Of a DNA stretch of 64,000 bases, positions 56,582 to 64,000 are shown one piece after another (within the stretch, counting starts at the first letter, position 1; each line of letters starts with the position of its first letter). The notes beneath the pieces were generated by a model that worked only from the letters and a program-made list of their open reading frames with translations, searched no databases and was not told the origin of the DNA. The position numbers and the translations under genes were made by a program. This DNA is from Natranaerobius trueperi (lineage in GTDB: Bacteria > Bacillota > Natranaerobiia > Natranaerobiales > Natranaerobiaceae), in NCBI RefSeq assembly GCF_002216005.1, contig NZ_NIQC01000007.1:20771-84770 (forward strand), read 5' to 3'.

Positions 56582-58008
56582 ATGTCAGGAAGAAAATTAG
56601 CTTATTTAATAATAGTAATAAGCTTAACAACTCTAACAGTTTTTATGGTAGGTTGTACTTCAGAGGAAGAAGCAGAAAATGAACAAGATAAAAATGATTT
56701 AAACAAATACGAAGTAGTGGTACAAACTGATACTGAAGAAGCTGGAGAAATCGAAGGTGAAGGAACTTATGAAGAAGGTGAAGAAGTTACAGTAGAAGCT
56801 GAACCAAAGGAAGGCTATTAATTTCTAAAATGGGAAAAGATGGAAAAGAGAAAGATGAAAAATCTTTTGAATTTGAAATTGATGAAGATACAGAGGTTGT
56901 TGCTAATTTCCGTGAAATTTTAGACGAAAATTTGAAAGAGGCAATCCGTGATGAACTAGAAATACAAGGAAAGTTTATAAAAGAAGATTTAAAGGATCTA
57001 AAAACCCTTAGAGCTAGAAACGAAAATATTTCAAGTTTAGAAGGCTTGCAGTATGCAAATAACTTAGAAACACTTAATATAACTGCAAATGATGTTAGCG
57101 ATCTTTCTCCTTTAAAGGAACTAGAAGAATTAAGAAAACTTAATATAAGAAACAACGAAGTTACTGACATATCGCCTCTAAAAGGAAAGGATAAACTAAA
57201 AGAGTTGGATGTATTATACAATGATATTTCAAATTACTCTCCTTTGAAAACCATAAATGAATTGGAACTGACCATATCTCTTGAACAGGTACCAGACGAT
57301 CTGTCAGTTTTTAATGAAATTAATAAGTTGGTTACTTCTGTTGATGACCCCGAAGACCTTTACTCTCTTAAACCATTAAATGATATAGAACTAGGAATAA
57401 ATTTAGTGGGTTCTGATAGCATTGAAGATTTTACCCCAATTTCAAAGTTGTAAGGCTTGGAAGAACTAAGAATAGTAGGTTATAAAATTGAAGATATTGA
57501 TTTTTTATCAAACCTAAGAAATTTACAAAAGCTACAGTTAATAAAAACCGATGATATCAAAAATATAGAAGCATTAGCTGATTTAGAGAATTTAGAAGAG
57601 CTTCAATTGTATAAAAACGAAATCAGCGATTTATCACCATTGAAAGACCTTAATAACTTGAAAATACTCCGGGCTGAACATATTCCTGTTAGCGATGTTT
57701 CTCCCCTTTCATCTTTAGATAAGCTGAAAGAACTTAATTTAAGGCAAACTAAAGTGCAGGATGTTTCACCTTTAAAAGATCTGATTCAACTTAGGATCTT
57801 AAATCTTGATATGTTTGGAGAACCTGCTCAATCCCGCTTGTCGGATGGATATACAATTAGCGATATTTCACCGCTACAAGAGTTGGAAAACCTGAAAGAA
57901 CTGTCTCTTAAATTTAAACTTGAAGAAGATAGTGGAGCAAAAGAGATAATAAAAGAGGTGGAAGAAAGGAATGTAGACGTAGAGTATTCGTATTATGAAC
58001 AATTTTAA
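56582..58008 (+). pseudogene. Internalin-like leucine-rich-repeat lipoprotein, decayed
   Basis: Three collinear pieces make one protein. The N-terminus is a lipoprotein signal (MSGRKLAYLIIV...FMVGC, Cys25). Then come an acidic linker, a bacterial beta-repeat domain (YEVVVQTD...VTVEAEPKEGY), and about ten 22-residue leucine-rich units of the type LETLNITANDVSDLSPLKEL. TAA at 56819-56821 interrupts where Glu is expected in GY-E-FLKW. A missing base in the A run about 15 nt later shifts the frame. A second TAA is at 57451-57453 (SKL-stop-GLEEL). It is probably non-functional; sequencing error is unlikely to explain all three. Confidence 0.85.
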
Positions 58009-58080
58009 AGAAAGGGAAAATCAATGATATGGTTTTTCTTCGTTACGAATTCTCCGATTTATGTGCCTTAGAGATAATGG

Positions 58081-58117
58081 GCAGTTCTAATTTTGATAAA
58101 GAGAACTGCTTTTTTTT
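58081..58117 (+). terminator. Terminator after LRR pseudogene
   Basis: GCAGTTCT / AGAACTGC (8 bp, 13-nt loop) followed by eight T. It lies within the element, just inside its right repeat array. Confidence 0.8.
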
Positions 58118-58130
58118 AATGTGAAAAATT

Positions 58131-58205
58131 TGTGATTTGTCATGTGAATTTTAGTGTGAATTTGCTTGTGATTTTGAAATTTCAACTTCAAAATTGAACC
58201 CCTTA
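58131..58205 (-). repeat. Right terminal inverted repeat
   Basis: Read on the minus strand it starts TAAGGGGTTCAATTTTGAAG, then carries ATCACA, TTCACA, TTCACA and ATCACA units at 12-nt steps, matching the left end. Confidence 0.75.
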
Positions 58206-58215
58206 TTATTGACAT
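58206..58215. repeat. Right 10-bp direct repeat (target-site duplication)
   Basis: TTATTGACAT, identical to 56229-56238 and abutting the element end at 58205. It contains the TTGACA -35 box of the ylxM promoter. Confidence 0.8.
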
Positions 58216-58237
58216 GGGAGTCTTTTTTATGTAGAAT
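58209..58237 (+). promoter_or_regulatory. SigA promoter for ylxM-ffh
   Basis: TTGACA (58209-58214, consensus), 17 nt, TAGAAT (58232-58237). It begins in the duplicated target sequence. Confidence 0.85.
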
Positions 58238-58288
58238 ATATCCGTAAAGTGATCTGACTTGACAATAACAAAATTTAGGTGAGTAAAT

Positions 58289-58639
58289 ATGTTAGAAAAA
58301 ACTACGCATTTGGTATTGTTGTTTGACTTTTATGGAGAACTATTAACAGATAGACAAAAAGATATCTTTAAATTATACTATTATGAGGACTTATCCTTAG
58401 GAGAAATTTCTGATCTTGAAAAAATTAGTCGTCAAGGGGTATATGATTTATTACAACGTGGGGAAGAATTATTAACAGAATATGAACATAAACTCGGTTT
58501 AGTTAAGAACTTTACTTTACGACAAAACAAACTAAAAAAGTTGAAAAAGATGCTTGAACTGCCCGAAAATGAACGTTCTCATAAGGAGTGTCTCGATATA
58601 TTGGATGAATTAATAAGGGGTGATGATAATGCTATCTAG
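58289..58639 (+). CDS. ylxM: YlxM/p13 family SRP-associated helix-turn-helix protein
   Basis: 116 residues. LTDRQKDIFKLYYYEDLSLGEISDLEKISRQGVYDLLQRGEELL is a sigma-factor region 4-like helix-turn-helix typical of YlxM. It is encoded before ffh and is thought to modulate SRP assembly or activity. ATG follows TAGGTGAG. It overlaps ffh by 11 bp. Confidence 0.94.
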   Translation: MLEKTTHLVLLFDFYGELLTDRQKDIFKLYYYEDLSLGEISDLEKISRQGVYDLLQRGEELLTEYEHKLGLVKNFTLRQNKLKKLKKMLELPENERSHKECLDILDELIRGDDNAI

Positions 58640-59981
58640 GCTATCAGAAAAACTCCAAAACACTTTGGGGAAACTGAAAGGTAAAGGAAAAGTAAATGAA
58701 AAAGATGTAAAAGAAGCAATGCGAGAAGTTCGTCTAGCTTTACTAGAAGCTGATGTTAACTACAAAGTAGTTAAAGAGTTTGTCAATAAAGTTAAAGAAA
58801 GAGCTATAGGTGAAGAAGTTTTAGAAAGTTTGACCCCTGGTCAACAGGTGATAAAGATTGTACGGGATGAGCTTACTGAATTAATGGGTGGAGAGGCCAC
58901 TGAACTTAACTTTTCAGATAAACCACCTACTGTAATTATGCTTGCAGGATTACAAGGTACAGGTAAGACAACAGCTGCTGCAAAGTTAGCTAATAAGTTT
59001 AAAAAAGATAATAAACATCCACTTTTAGTTGCATGTGATACACAAAGACCCGCAGCTATTAAACAGCTACACGTTCTTGGTGATCAGATAGAAGTACCAG
59101 TGTTTAGTATGGGTGACAAGCAACATCCTGCTGATATAGCTAAAGGTGCAATAGAACATGCTAAAAAGAATCAACGTGATGTGGTAATAGTTGATACAGC
59201 TGGACGATTACACGTAGATGAGGATTTAATGACTGAACTGAAACAAGTAGAGGAAAAAATATCACCCCATGAAATTTTATTAGTAGTTGATGCTATGACA
59301 GGTCAAGATGCTGTCAATGTAGCTGATAGATTTAATGAAGACCTAGCTTTGTCAGGTATTATTATGACAAAGTTAGACGGTGACACTCGTGGTGGAGCTG
59401 CTTTGTCAGTTAAGAAAGTAACTGGTAAACCAATTAAATTTATTGGAACAGGAGAGAAAGTAGAAGAATTAGAAGTTTTTCATCCAGATAGATTGTCATC
59501 AAGAATATTAGGTATGGGTGACGTAATGTCATTGATTGAAAAAGCAGAAACTTCTATGGACCAACAAAAAGCTCAAGAACTTGAGAAAAAAATAAAGAGT
59601 CAGACTTTTACTTTTGAAGATTTCCTTGAACAATTACAACAAATAAAGAGTATGGGACCACTAGATCAGATTTTTGATATGATACCAGGTATGTCTGGTA
59701 ATAAAAAGTTAAAAGATATGTCATTAGATGAAAAAGAACTTGTTAAAGTTGAAGCTATTATTCAGTCAATGACTAAAGAAGAACGTACTTATCCAGAGGT
59801 TATTAATAGTAGTAGGAAAAAGAGAATAGCTCATGGTAGTGGAACAAGAGTTCAAGATGTTAACAAATTATTGAAACAGTTTGAACAGATGAAAAAGATG
59901 ATGAAACAGATGGGCAAAATGAATAAATCTGGTAAAAAGAAGAAGTTGCCAGGTATGGGGAACCTCCCCTTTATGTCATAA
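58629..59981 (+). CDS. ffh: Signal recognition particle protein Ffh (SRP54)
   Basis: 450 residues. N domain LSEKLQNTLGKLKGKGK; GTPase GLQGTGKTTAAAKLA, CDTQRPAAIKQL, VDTAGRLHVDED, TKLDGDTRGGAALS; M domain (about 295-450) with a Met-rich, Lys-rich tail MKKMMKQMGKMNK. It binds signal sequences and 4.5S/6S RNA and docks on FtsY. ATG 58629 is used; ATG 58623 and GTG 58620 are alternatives. Confidence 0.96.
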   Translation: MLSRLSEKLQNTLGKLKGKGKVNEKDVKEAMREVRLALLEADVNYKVVKEFVNKVKERAIGEEVLESLTPGQQVIKIVRDELTELMGGEATELNFSDKPPTVIMLAGLQGTGKTTAAAKLANKFKKDNKHPLLVACDTQRPAAIKQLHVLGDQIEVPVFSMGDKQHPADIAKGAIEHAKKNQRDVVIVDTAGRLHVDEDLMTELKQVEEKISPHEILLVVDAMTGQDAVNVADRFNEDLALSGIIMTKLDGDTRGGAALSVKKVTGKPIKFIGTGEKVEELEVFHPDRLSSRILGMGDVMSLIEKAETSMDQQKAQELEKKIKSQTFTFEDFLEQLQQIKSMGPLDQIFDMIPGMSGNKKLKDMSLDEKELVKVEAIIQSMTKEERTYPEVINSSRKKRIAHGSGTRVQDVNKLLKQFEQMKKMMKQMGKMNKSGKKKKLPGMGNLPFMS

Positions 59982-60026
59982 AAAGTAAACAATTAAATCC
60001 AGAACTTATTTAAGGAGGTGACAGAA

Positions 60027-60272
60027 ATGGCAGTAAGAATGAGACTTAAAAGAATGGGAGCAAAAAGACAGCCATCTTATCGAATTGTAGTAGCAGATGG
60101 AAGAGCTCCGAGAGATGGTAAGTTTATTGAAGAGTTGGGACATTATAACCCGAGAACTGAACCAGTTACTCTTAAAATTGATGAAGAGAAAGCTAAAAAA
60201 TGGCTATCCGAAGGTGCTAAACCTTCACAAAAAGTTCGATCTCTTTTAGCACAAGCTGGGGTAATAAACTAA
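60027..60272 (+). CDS. rpsP: 30S ribosomal protein S16
   Basis: 81 residues: [42 protein letters not shown] is diagnostic. ATG 60027 follows AAGGAGGTG by 7 nt. Confidence 0.98.
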   Translation: MAVRMRLKRMGAKRQPSYRIVVADGRAPRDGKFIEELGHYNPRTEPVTLKIDEEKAKKWLSEGAKPSQKVRSLLAQAGVIN

Positions 60273-60294
60273 TTATCTGAAGGAGGCGCTTAAG

Positions 60295-60525
60295 TTGAAA
60301 GAGCTTGTAGAGTATATCGCCAAGTCGATAGTTGATTACCCTGATGATGTAATTGTTAATGAAGTTGAAGGGAATAAATCTATGGTCCTTGAACTTAAAG
60401 TGAATCCAGAAGATATGGGTAAAGTTATTGGAAAACAGGGAAGGATAGCCAAAGCTATTAGAACTGTTGTGAGCGCTGCCGCCATTAGAGAGAACAAACG
60501 AGTGCTGGTTGAAATCATTCAATAA
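60295..60525 (+). CDS. khpA: KH-domain RNA-binding protein KhpA (YlqC)
   Basis: 76 residues, TTG start after AAGGAGGCG. The KH loop [18 protein letters not shown] contains the GxxG (GKQG) element. KhpA partners KhpB in RNA binding and affects cell size and division. It lies between rpsP and rimM, as usual. Confidence 0.95.
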   Translation: MKELVEYIAKSIVDYPDDVIVNEVEGNKSMVLELKVNPEDMGKVIGKQGRIAKAIRTVVSAAAIRENKRVLVEIIQ

Positions 60526-60563
60526 TCAGTGACTAGTTCTATTTCTAACTTCGGGGGGATAAT

Positions 60564-61088
60564 ATGAACCCGACACATGATTTGATTTCAGTAGGTCAGA
60601 TTGTAGGGACTCATGGAGTTAAAGGACAAGTTAAAGTAATTTCTTTAACTGATATCCGTGATAGATTTAATCAACTAGATAGGGTATATTTGGTAGGTGA
60701 AGAGCTAGAAACTTTTAAAGCTCATATCGAGTCATCGTTTTTGCACAAGAACAAAGAAATTGTTAAATTTAAGGAATGGAATAATATCAATGATGTAGAA
60801 CAATTTAAAAACTTTTATATAAAGATTCCTAGAAATGAACGCCCTCAACTACCTGAAGGTGAATTTTACTATGATCAGATAAAAGGGTTAAATGTTATAA
60901 CAGTTGATGACACTCCTCTCGGAACAATAACTGAAATTTTTCAAACAGGTGGAAATGATGTTTATGAAGTATCAGATGATGATAATCAAGTTTTGATACC
61001 TGCAATTCAACAAGTAGTAAAAGATGTCGATCTACACGCTGGTATCATAGTTGTAGATTTACCTGAAGGTCTCTTGGAGGAGGAATAA
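60564..61088 (+). CDS. rimM: 16S rRNA processing protein RimM
   Basis: 174 residues. [17 protein letters not shown] opens the N-domain; the PRC barrel (about 95-170) includes [15 protein letters not shown] and [14 protein letters not shown]. It helps 30S head assembly through S19. RBS CGGGGGGATA. Confidence 0.95.
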   Translation: MNPTHDLISVGQIVGTHGVKGQVKVISLTDIRDRFNQLDRVYLVGEELETFKAHIESSFLHKNKEIVKFKEWNNINDVEQFKNFYIKIPRNERPQLPEGEFYYDQIKGLNVITVDDTPLGTITEIFQTGGNDVYEVSDDDNQVLIPAIQQVVKDVDLHAGIIVVDLPEGLLEEE

Positions 61089-61090
61089 TT

Positions 61091-61837
61091 ATGAAAATAG
61101 ATATCCTAACTTTATTTCCTAGTATGTTTTATGGTGTTTTAGGATCAAGCATTTTAAAAAGAGCTATCTCCAAGGACCATATACAGGTGAATCTAATAGA
61201 TATTCGTGATCATTCTAATGACAAGCACAATAAAGTAGATGATTATCCATATGGCGGTGGTGCAGGTATGGTTATGAAACCAGAACCTATATTTAATGTT
61301 TTTGATGAACTAAATAAAACCCCTGGGTATTTCAGAGATCAAAAAACTATATTTATGACACCACAAGGAAAAAAATATTCCCAAAAAAAAGCACAAGAAT
61401 TATCACAGTTAGATAGAATAACAATTTTGTGTGGTCATTATGAGGGTGTAGATGAGCGAGTGAGGGACAATTTAGTTGATGAAGAACTATCGATTGGAGA
61501 TTTTGTGCTCACTGGTGGAGAGTTACCAGCTATGGTAATAATGGATTCCGTCGTTAGATTATTACCCGGTGTATTAGGTGATGAAGCTTCAGCACAAGCT
61601 GACTCATTTAATGACTATTTACTTGAACATCCTCATTATACGCGTCCGGCTATTTTTAGAGGAACTGATGTACCTAAAGTGTTACTTTCAGGTAATCATG
61701 CTCAAATAGATCGTTGGAGGAAAAAAGAAAGTTTAAAACGAACACTTACAAGACGACCAGATCTTCTAGAGAATGTAAAATTAAATGATTTTGAAAAAAA
61801 GCTTCTTGAAGAATTAAAACAACAAGATAACATATAA
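61091..61837 (+). CDS. trmD: tRNA m1G37 methyltransferase TrmD
   Basis: 248 residues, SPOUT trefoil-knot enzyme. [39 protein letters not shown] and [30 protein letters not shown] are characteristic. It modifies G37 to prevent frameshifting. Two bp separate it from rimM. Confidence 0.97.
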   Translation: MKIDILTLFPSMFYGVLGSSILKRAISKDHIQVNLIDIRDHSNDKHNKVDDYPYGGGAGMVMKPEPIFNVFDELNKTPGYFRDQKTIFMTPQGKKYSQKKAQELSQLDRITILCGHYEGVDERVRDNLVDEELSIGDFVLTGGELPAMVIMDSVVRLLPGVLGDEASAQADSFNDYLLEHPHYTRPAIFRGTDVPKVLLSGNHAQIDRWRKKESLKRTLTRRPDLLENVKLNDFEKKLLEELKQQDNI

Positions 61838-61841
61838 AATA

Positions 61842-61870
61842 TTGTCAAGAAAAGGGCGCTATGCTATAAT
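61842..61870 (+). promoter_or_regulatory. Strong SigA promoter (extended -10) for rplS
   Basis: TTGTCA (61842-61847), 17 nt, TATAAT (61865-61870), preceded by TGC (extended -10). Confidence 0.88.
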
Positions 61871-61883
61871 TATTTTGTTATAT

Positions 61884-61925
61884 TAAGGTGGTCCTCTGGC
61901 GGCCAAACCGTTAAGAACGCCTAAA
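61884..61925 (+). ncRNA. L19 leader (autoregulatory 5' UTR of rplS)
   Basis: AAGGTGGTCCTCTGGCGGCC, then AAACCGTTAAGAACGCC, with pairing of GGCG to CGCC around CGG/CCG. The sequence resembles the Firmicute ribosomal-protein L19 leader, which is thought to bind L19 and control rplS. It sits between the promoter and the rplS start. Confidence 0.75.
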
Positions 61926-61942
61926 GAAGGAGGTAAGTGACA

Positions 61943-62284
61943 TTGAACGTAATTAGACAGATTGAAGAAAAACAAATGAAAAGCGACCTTCCTAACTTTA
62001 AGCCTGGGGATACAGTACGAGTATTCGTTAAGGTTGTAGAAGGTCAAAGGGAACGACAACAGCCTTTTGAAGGTATTGTAATCAAAAGGCAAGGCTCAGG
62101 TCTTAGAGAAACTTTTACCGTAAGAAGAACTAGTTTTGGTGTTGGTGTTGAAAGAACTTTTCCTATTCATTCTCCACGTCTAGCAAAGATTGAAGTTAGA
62201 CGAAGAGGTAAAGTTAGAAGATCTAAGTTATATTTCCTTCGCAATCGTACAGGAAAGTCTGCAAGAATCAAAGAAATTCGTTAG
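61943..62284 (+). CDS. rplS: 50S ribosomal protein L19
   Basis: 113 residues. [75 protein letters not shown] 61943 lies 9 nt from AAGGAGG and gives the family start; GTG 61937 is too close. Confidence 0.97.
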   Translation: MNVIRQIEEKQMKSDLPNFKPGDTVRVFVKVVEGQRERQQPFEGIVIKRQGSGLRETFTVRRTSFGVGVERTFPIHSPRLAKIEVRRRGKVRRSKLYFLRNRTGKSARIKEIR

Positions 62285-62288
62285 TTAA

Positions 62289-62316
62289 AAAAGGGGCTGT
62301 GATTACAGTCCCTTTT
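62289..62316 (+). terminator. Terminator after rplS
   Basis: AAAAGGGGCTGT / ACAGTCCCTTTT (12 bp, one G-U, loop GATT); the T run is within the stem foot and continues TTTTCTT. Confidence 0.75.
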
Positions 62317-62338
62317 CTTGGATATGGAGGCGTGCTCT

Positions 62339-62854
62339 ATGGAAAAATTTTTAAGAGAAATTTTTGAATGGGTCAAATCATTATTGGTGGCTGTTGTTTT
62401 AGCTTTCCTTATTAGATTTTTTGTCGTAGAGATTTTTTTAGTTGAAGGACAATCGATGTCGCCAACCTTGGCAGACTCTCAACGATTAGTAGTCAATAAA
62501 TTTATTTATAGATTGGATGACCCAGATAGAGAGGACATTATAGTATTTGAGTATGATGAAGATAAGGACTTTATAAAGCGAGTTGTAGGGTTACCTGGAG
62601 AAAAAATTGAGATTGCTGATGGAAATGTTTATATTAATGGTGATCGAGTAAAAGAAAATTATCAAACTAAAAAAGTTAATGATAACTATGGTCCCGAAAA
62701 AATCCCTGATGAGAAGTATTTTGTTCTTGGCGACAATAGGAATAATAGTATGGATAGTAGATCACCATCAGTAGGATTTATACATGAAGAGCAAATTAAA
62801 GGAAAAGCATTTTTTGTTTTTTGGCCTTTAGATCAGTTAGGTGTTATAGAGTAA
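62339..62854 (+). CDS. lepB: Signal peptidase I
   Basis: 171 residues. A single membrane anchor (about 14-34) precedes the catalytic Ser in EGQSMSPTL, the Lys in KRVVGLPGE and the box GDNRNNSMDSR. It removes signal peptides from exported proteins. ATG follows GGAGGCG by 8 nt. Confidence 0.97.
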   Translation: MEKFLREIFEWVKSLLVAVVLAFLIRFFVVEIFLVEGQSMSPTLADSQRLVVNKFIYRLDDPDREDIIVFEYDEDKDFIKRVVGLPGEKIEIADGNVYINGDRVKENYQTKKVNDNYGPEKIPDEKYFVLGDNRNNSMDSRSPSVGFIHEEQIKGKAFFVFWPLDQLGVIE

Positions 62855-62880
62855 ACTTGAACAAGAAAGAGGTATTAGTG

Positions 62881-63696
62881 ATGGATTTTTGTAATTTGGA
62901 AGACCTGTCTATTAAAAAAATTAAAGAAATGTGTATGAACAAACCTTCATGGGAATTAGTTCATGCTATTGAGAATGATAAAAGAAAAGGTGTTCAGGAT
63001 CTTAAGAAAAGGTTGCGGAATAGACTAATTGCTGAAGAGAAAAATAAAGCACATTTAGAATCTCTTTTATCAAATCAGCTTAACTTGGCAAGAGAAAATA
63101 ACGCTAAAAGAGTTGCAGGTATAGATGAAGTTGGTAGAGGCCCAATAGCTGGACCAGTTGTTTCGTGTATTGCAAGTTTACAACACGATTTTGATTTTAA
63201 TCGCATAATAAAGCTTAACGACTCTAAAAGTTTGACTAATAATGAAAGAGAAAAAATATATAATGAGTTGACGTCTTCTTCAGGTATAAAATATGCGTTA
63301 GGAACTTCTACACCAGAAGAAATAGATAAACTTAATATTCAAAATGCTCTAGTTATTAGCATGACAAGAGCTTATAATAATTTAAATGAGGAAATTGATT
63401 TGGCTCTTGTTGACGGTAATTTTGTCCCACCAACACTGGATAATATCGGAAAATATGTGCCGCAAGGTGATCAAAAAGTTGCATCCATAGCTGCCGCTAG
63501 TATTATAGCAAAAGTTTATAGAGATAGACTGATGGATGATTTACATAATAAATACCCTCAATATAATTTTAAAAGTAATAAAGGTTATGGAACAAAAGAG
63601 CATCGTGAAGCCATTAAAGCTCACGGACCTTGTTGTGTACATCGTAAAAGTTTTTTATCAGGTATTATTCAAGAAGGGCCGAGTATTTCAGGCTAA
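62881..63696 (+). CDS. rnhB: Ribonuclease HII
   Basis: 271 residues. RVAGIDEVGRGPIAGPVVSC, NDSKSLTNNERE, ALVDGNF and GDQKVASIAAASIIAKVYRD carry the acidic active site. An N-terminal helical extension of about 70 residues is typical of the longer Firmicute form. It removes ribonucleotides from DNA. The usual rbgA gene is not between lepB and rnhB. Confidence 0.96.
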   Translation: MDFCNLEDLSIKKIKEMCMNKPSWELVHAIENDKRKGVQDLKKRLRNRLIAEEKNKAHLESLLSNQLNLARENNAKRVAGIDEVGRGPIAGPVVSCIASLQHDFDFNRIIKLNDSKSLTNNEREKIYNELTSSSGIKYALGTSTPEEIDKLNIQNALVISMTRAYNNLNEEIDLALVDGNFVPPTLDNIGKYVPQGDQKVASIAAASIIAKVYRDRLMDDLHNKYPQYNFKSNKGYGTKEHREAIKAHGPCCVHRKSFLSGIIQEGPSISG

Positions 63697-63729
63697 CATA
63701 AAATGTAAATTATACGAGAGTGTAAAATA

Positions 63730-63789
63730 AACGGTGTAAACCTTCCGAAATGATGTATAATAAAAATAGAATAAGAGGTTTGCACCGTT
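63730..63789 (+). promoter_or_regulatory. IS leader: hairpin arms flanking transposase promoter
   Basis: AACGGTGTAAACC (63730-63742) and GGTTTGCACCGTT (63777-63789) pair over 13 positions with one G-U. TATAAT at 63756-63761 lies between them with a poor -35. The 3' arm covers part of the AAGAGG ribosome site. Read-through RNA would fold and mask it; RNA started at the internal promoter would not. Confidence 0.65.
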
Positions 63790-64000
63790 ATGAATTTGAT
63801 AGACAAAAAGCAAGTAAGAGAAATGATGAAACAAGGTAAACTAAAAGATGTAAATGATATTCAAGAAGTTTTGAAGGAGCAATTTGGTGAACTAATAGAA
63901 GAAATGCTAGAAAGTGAACTTGATCATGAACTGGGTTACTCAAAGTATGATTACCGAGAAAAGGAAACTACAAATAGTCGAAATGGAAAGAGAGAAAAGC
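63790..64000 (+). CDS. IS256-family (Mutator-like) transposase, 3'-truncated by window
   Basis: The first 70 codons are visible: MNLIDKKQVREMMKQGKL, then EMLESELDHELGYSKYDY and TTNSRNGKREK. ESELDHELGYSKYDY with NSRNG is the N-terminal hallmark of IS256-type DDE transposases. The frame is open to the window edge, so integrity is unknown. Confidence 0.9.
   Translation, partial: MNLIDKKQVREMMKQGKLKDVNDIQEVLKEQFGELIEEMLESELDHELGYSKYDYREKETTNSRNGKREK

Larger units (their letters stand above)
56239..58205. mobile_element. Non-autonomous transposon-like element carrying LRR lipoprotein pseudogene
   Basis: The ends are inverted: TAAGGGG at 56239 and CCCCTTA ending at 58205. The similarity extends about 75 bp inward with 22 of the first 26 positions identical. 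Perfect 10-bp direct repeats flank it. Subterminal regions contain 12-nt spaced WTCAYA units: left at 56273, 56285, 56297, 56309, 56345, 56356 and 56368; right, on the opposite strand, TGTGA at 58120, 58131, 58143, 58155 and 58167. Another three TGTGA (56395, 56407, 56419) lie inside the left part. No transposase is encoded; the only gene is the broken LRR gene. Its family is not known to me. Confidence 0.75.
63716..64000. mobile_element. IS256-family insertion sequence, left end (cut by window)
   Basis: The probable left terminus is GAGAGTGTAAAATAAACGG at 63716, 20 bp after rnhB. It is followed by a promoter/hairpin leader and the start of a transposase. The right end is outside the window, so the exact boundary and target duplication cannot be checked here. 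Confidence 0.8.

Noticed and set aside
56350..56682. 110-codon frame with CCECGCDFYC, resembling a zinc-finger protein
   Set aside because: It runs through the left repeat array and the frame crosses into the LRR lipoprotein start. The Cys codons arise from the TGTGA units; there is no ribosome site.
1..64000. CRISPR array, tRNA or rRNA genes
   Set aside because: No regularly spaced long repeats with unique spacers and no cloverleaf or rRNA sequences were seen. The 12-nt arrays are too short and degenerate for CRISPR.

Overview
The window is a dense, AT-rich (about one third G+C by eye) bacterial chromosome segment from a low-GC, spore-forming Firmicute of the Clostridia type. Support for this comes from spore genes (spoVM, spoVS, ylbJ, an alpha/beta SASP and a YteA-type zinc-finger gene), a T-box in front of ileS, an L19 leader, many TTG/GTG starts behind strong AGGAGG sites, and gene order closely parallel to Bacillus/Clostridium. 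Many proteins carry very acidic tracts (SepF, YteA-like, PrkC extracellular part), as in salt-adapted species. A Natranaerobius-like haloalkaliphile is my best guess, but it is inference only.

Layout. 1-12.2 kb: division/translation cluster pgeF - HlyD-like adaptor - yggS - sepF - yggT - ylmH - divIVA, then T-box-ileS, a DUF5665 membrane protein, yteA, lspA and rluD, ending at a shared terminator facing rqcH on the other strand. 12.2-17.7 kb: a Ca2+ P-type ATPase behind a 24-bp palindrome, a 420-bp gene-free stretch, and a cobalt/nickel ECF transporter (cbiM-cbiQ-cbiO, no cbiN). 17.7-33 kb: yicC-remA-gmk-rpoZ-coaBC-priA-def-fmt-DUF116-Zn peptidase-rsmB-rlmN-PP2C-prkC-rsgA-rpe, followed by the tiny spoVM (missed by length cut-offs) and rpmB on the minus strand. 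33.7-42.6 kb: asp23-fakA-degV, SASP, rsmD-coaD, ylbJ(-), patatin, ylbL, tmcAL(-). 42.7-51.2 kb: yceD-rpmF, then the fatty-acid/phospholipid operon fapR-plsX-fabH-fabK-fabD-fabG-acpP-fabF-rnc. 51.3-56.2 kb: spoVS, smc, ftsY. 58.2-63.7 kb: ylxM-ffh-rpsP-khpA-rimM-trmD-rplS-lepB-rnhB. The window ends inside an IS256-family element.

The most unusual structure is at 56239-58205, between ftsY and ylxM. A roughly 1.97-kb segment has imperfect inverted termini (TAAGGGG...CCCCTTA, about 75 bp) built largely of 12-nt WTCAYA repeats. It is flanked by a perfect 10-bp direct repeat (TTATTGACAT) and carries no transposase, only a decayed leucine-rich-repeat lipoprotein gene. It reads as a non-autonomous transposon with cargo. 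The duplicated target contains the -35 box of the ylxM-ffh promoter, so the promoter was regenerated on the downstream side.

Functionally the window links the fatty-acid and phospholipid route (FakA, DegV/FakB, PlsX, Fab enzymes, ACP), the SRP branch (FtsY, YlxM, Ffh, LspA, LepB), translation and ribosome maturation (IleRS, Def, Fmt, RsmB/D, RlmN, RsgA, RimM, TrmD, L19, L28, L32, S16), and envelope/spore control (PrkC/PP2C, SepF, DivIVA, SpoVM, SpoVS). No rRNA, tRNA or CRISPR array is present.
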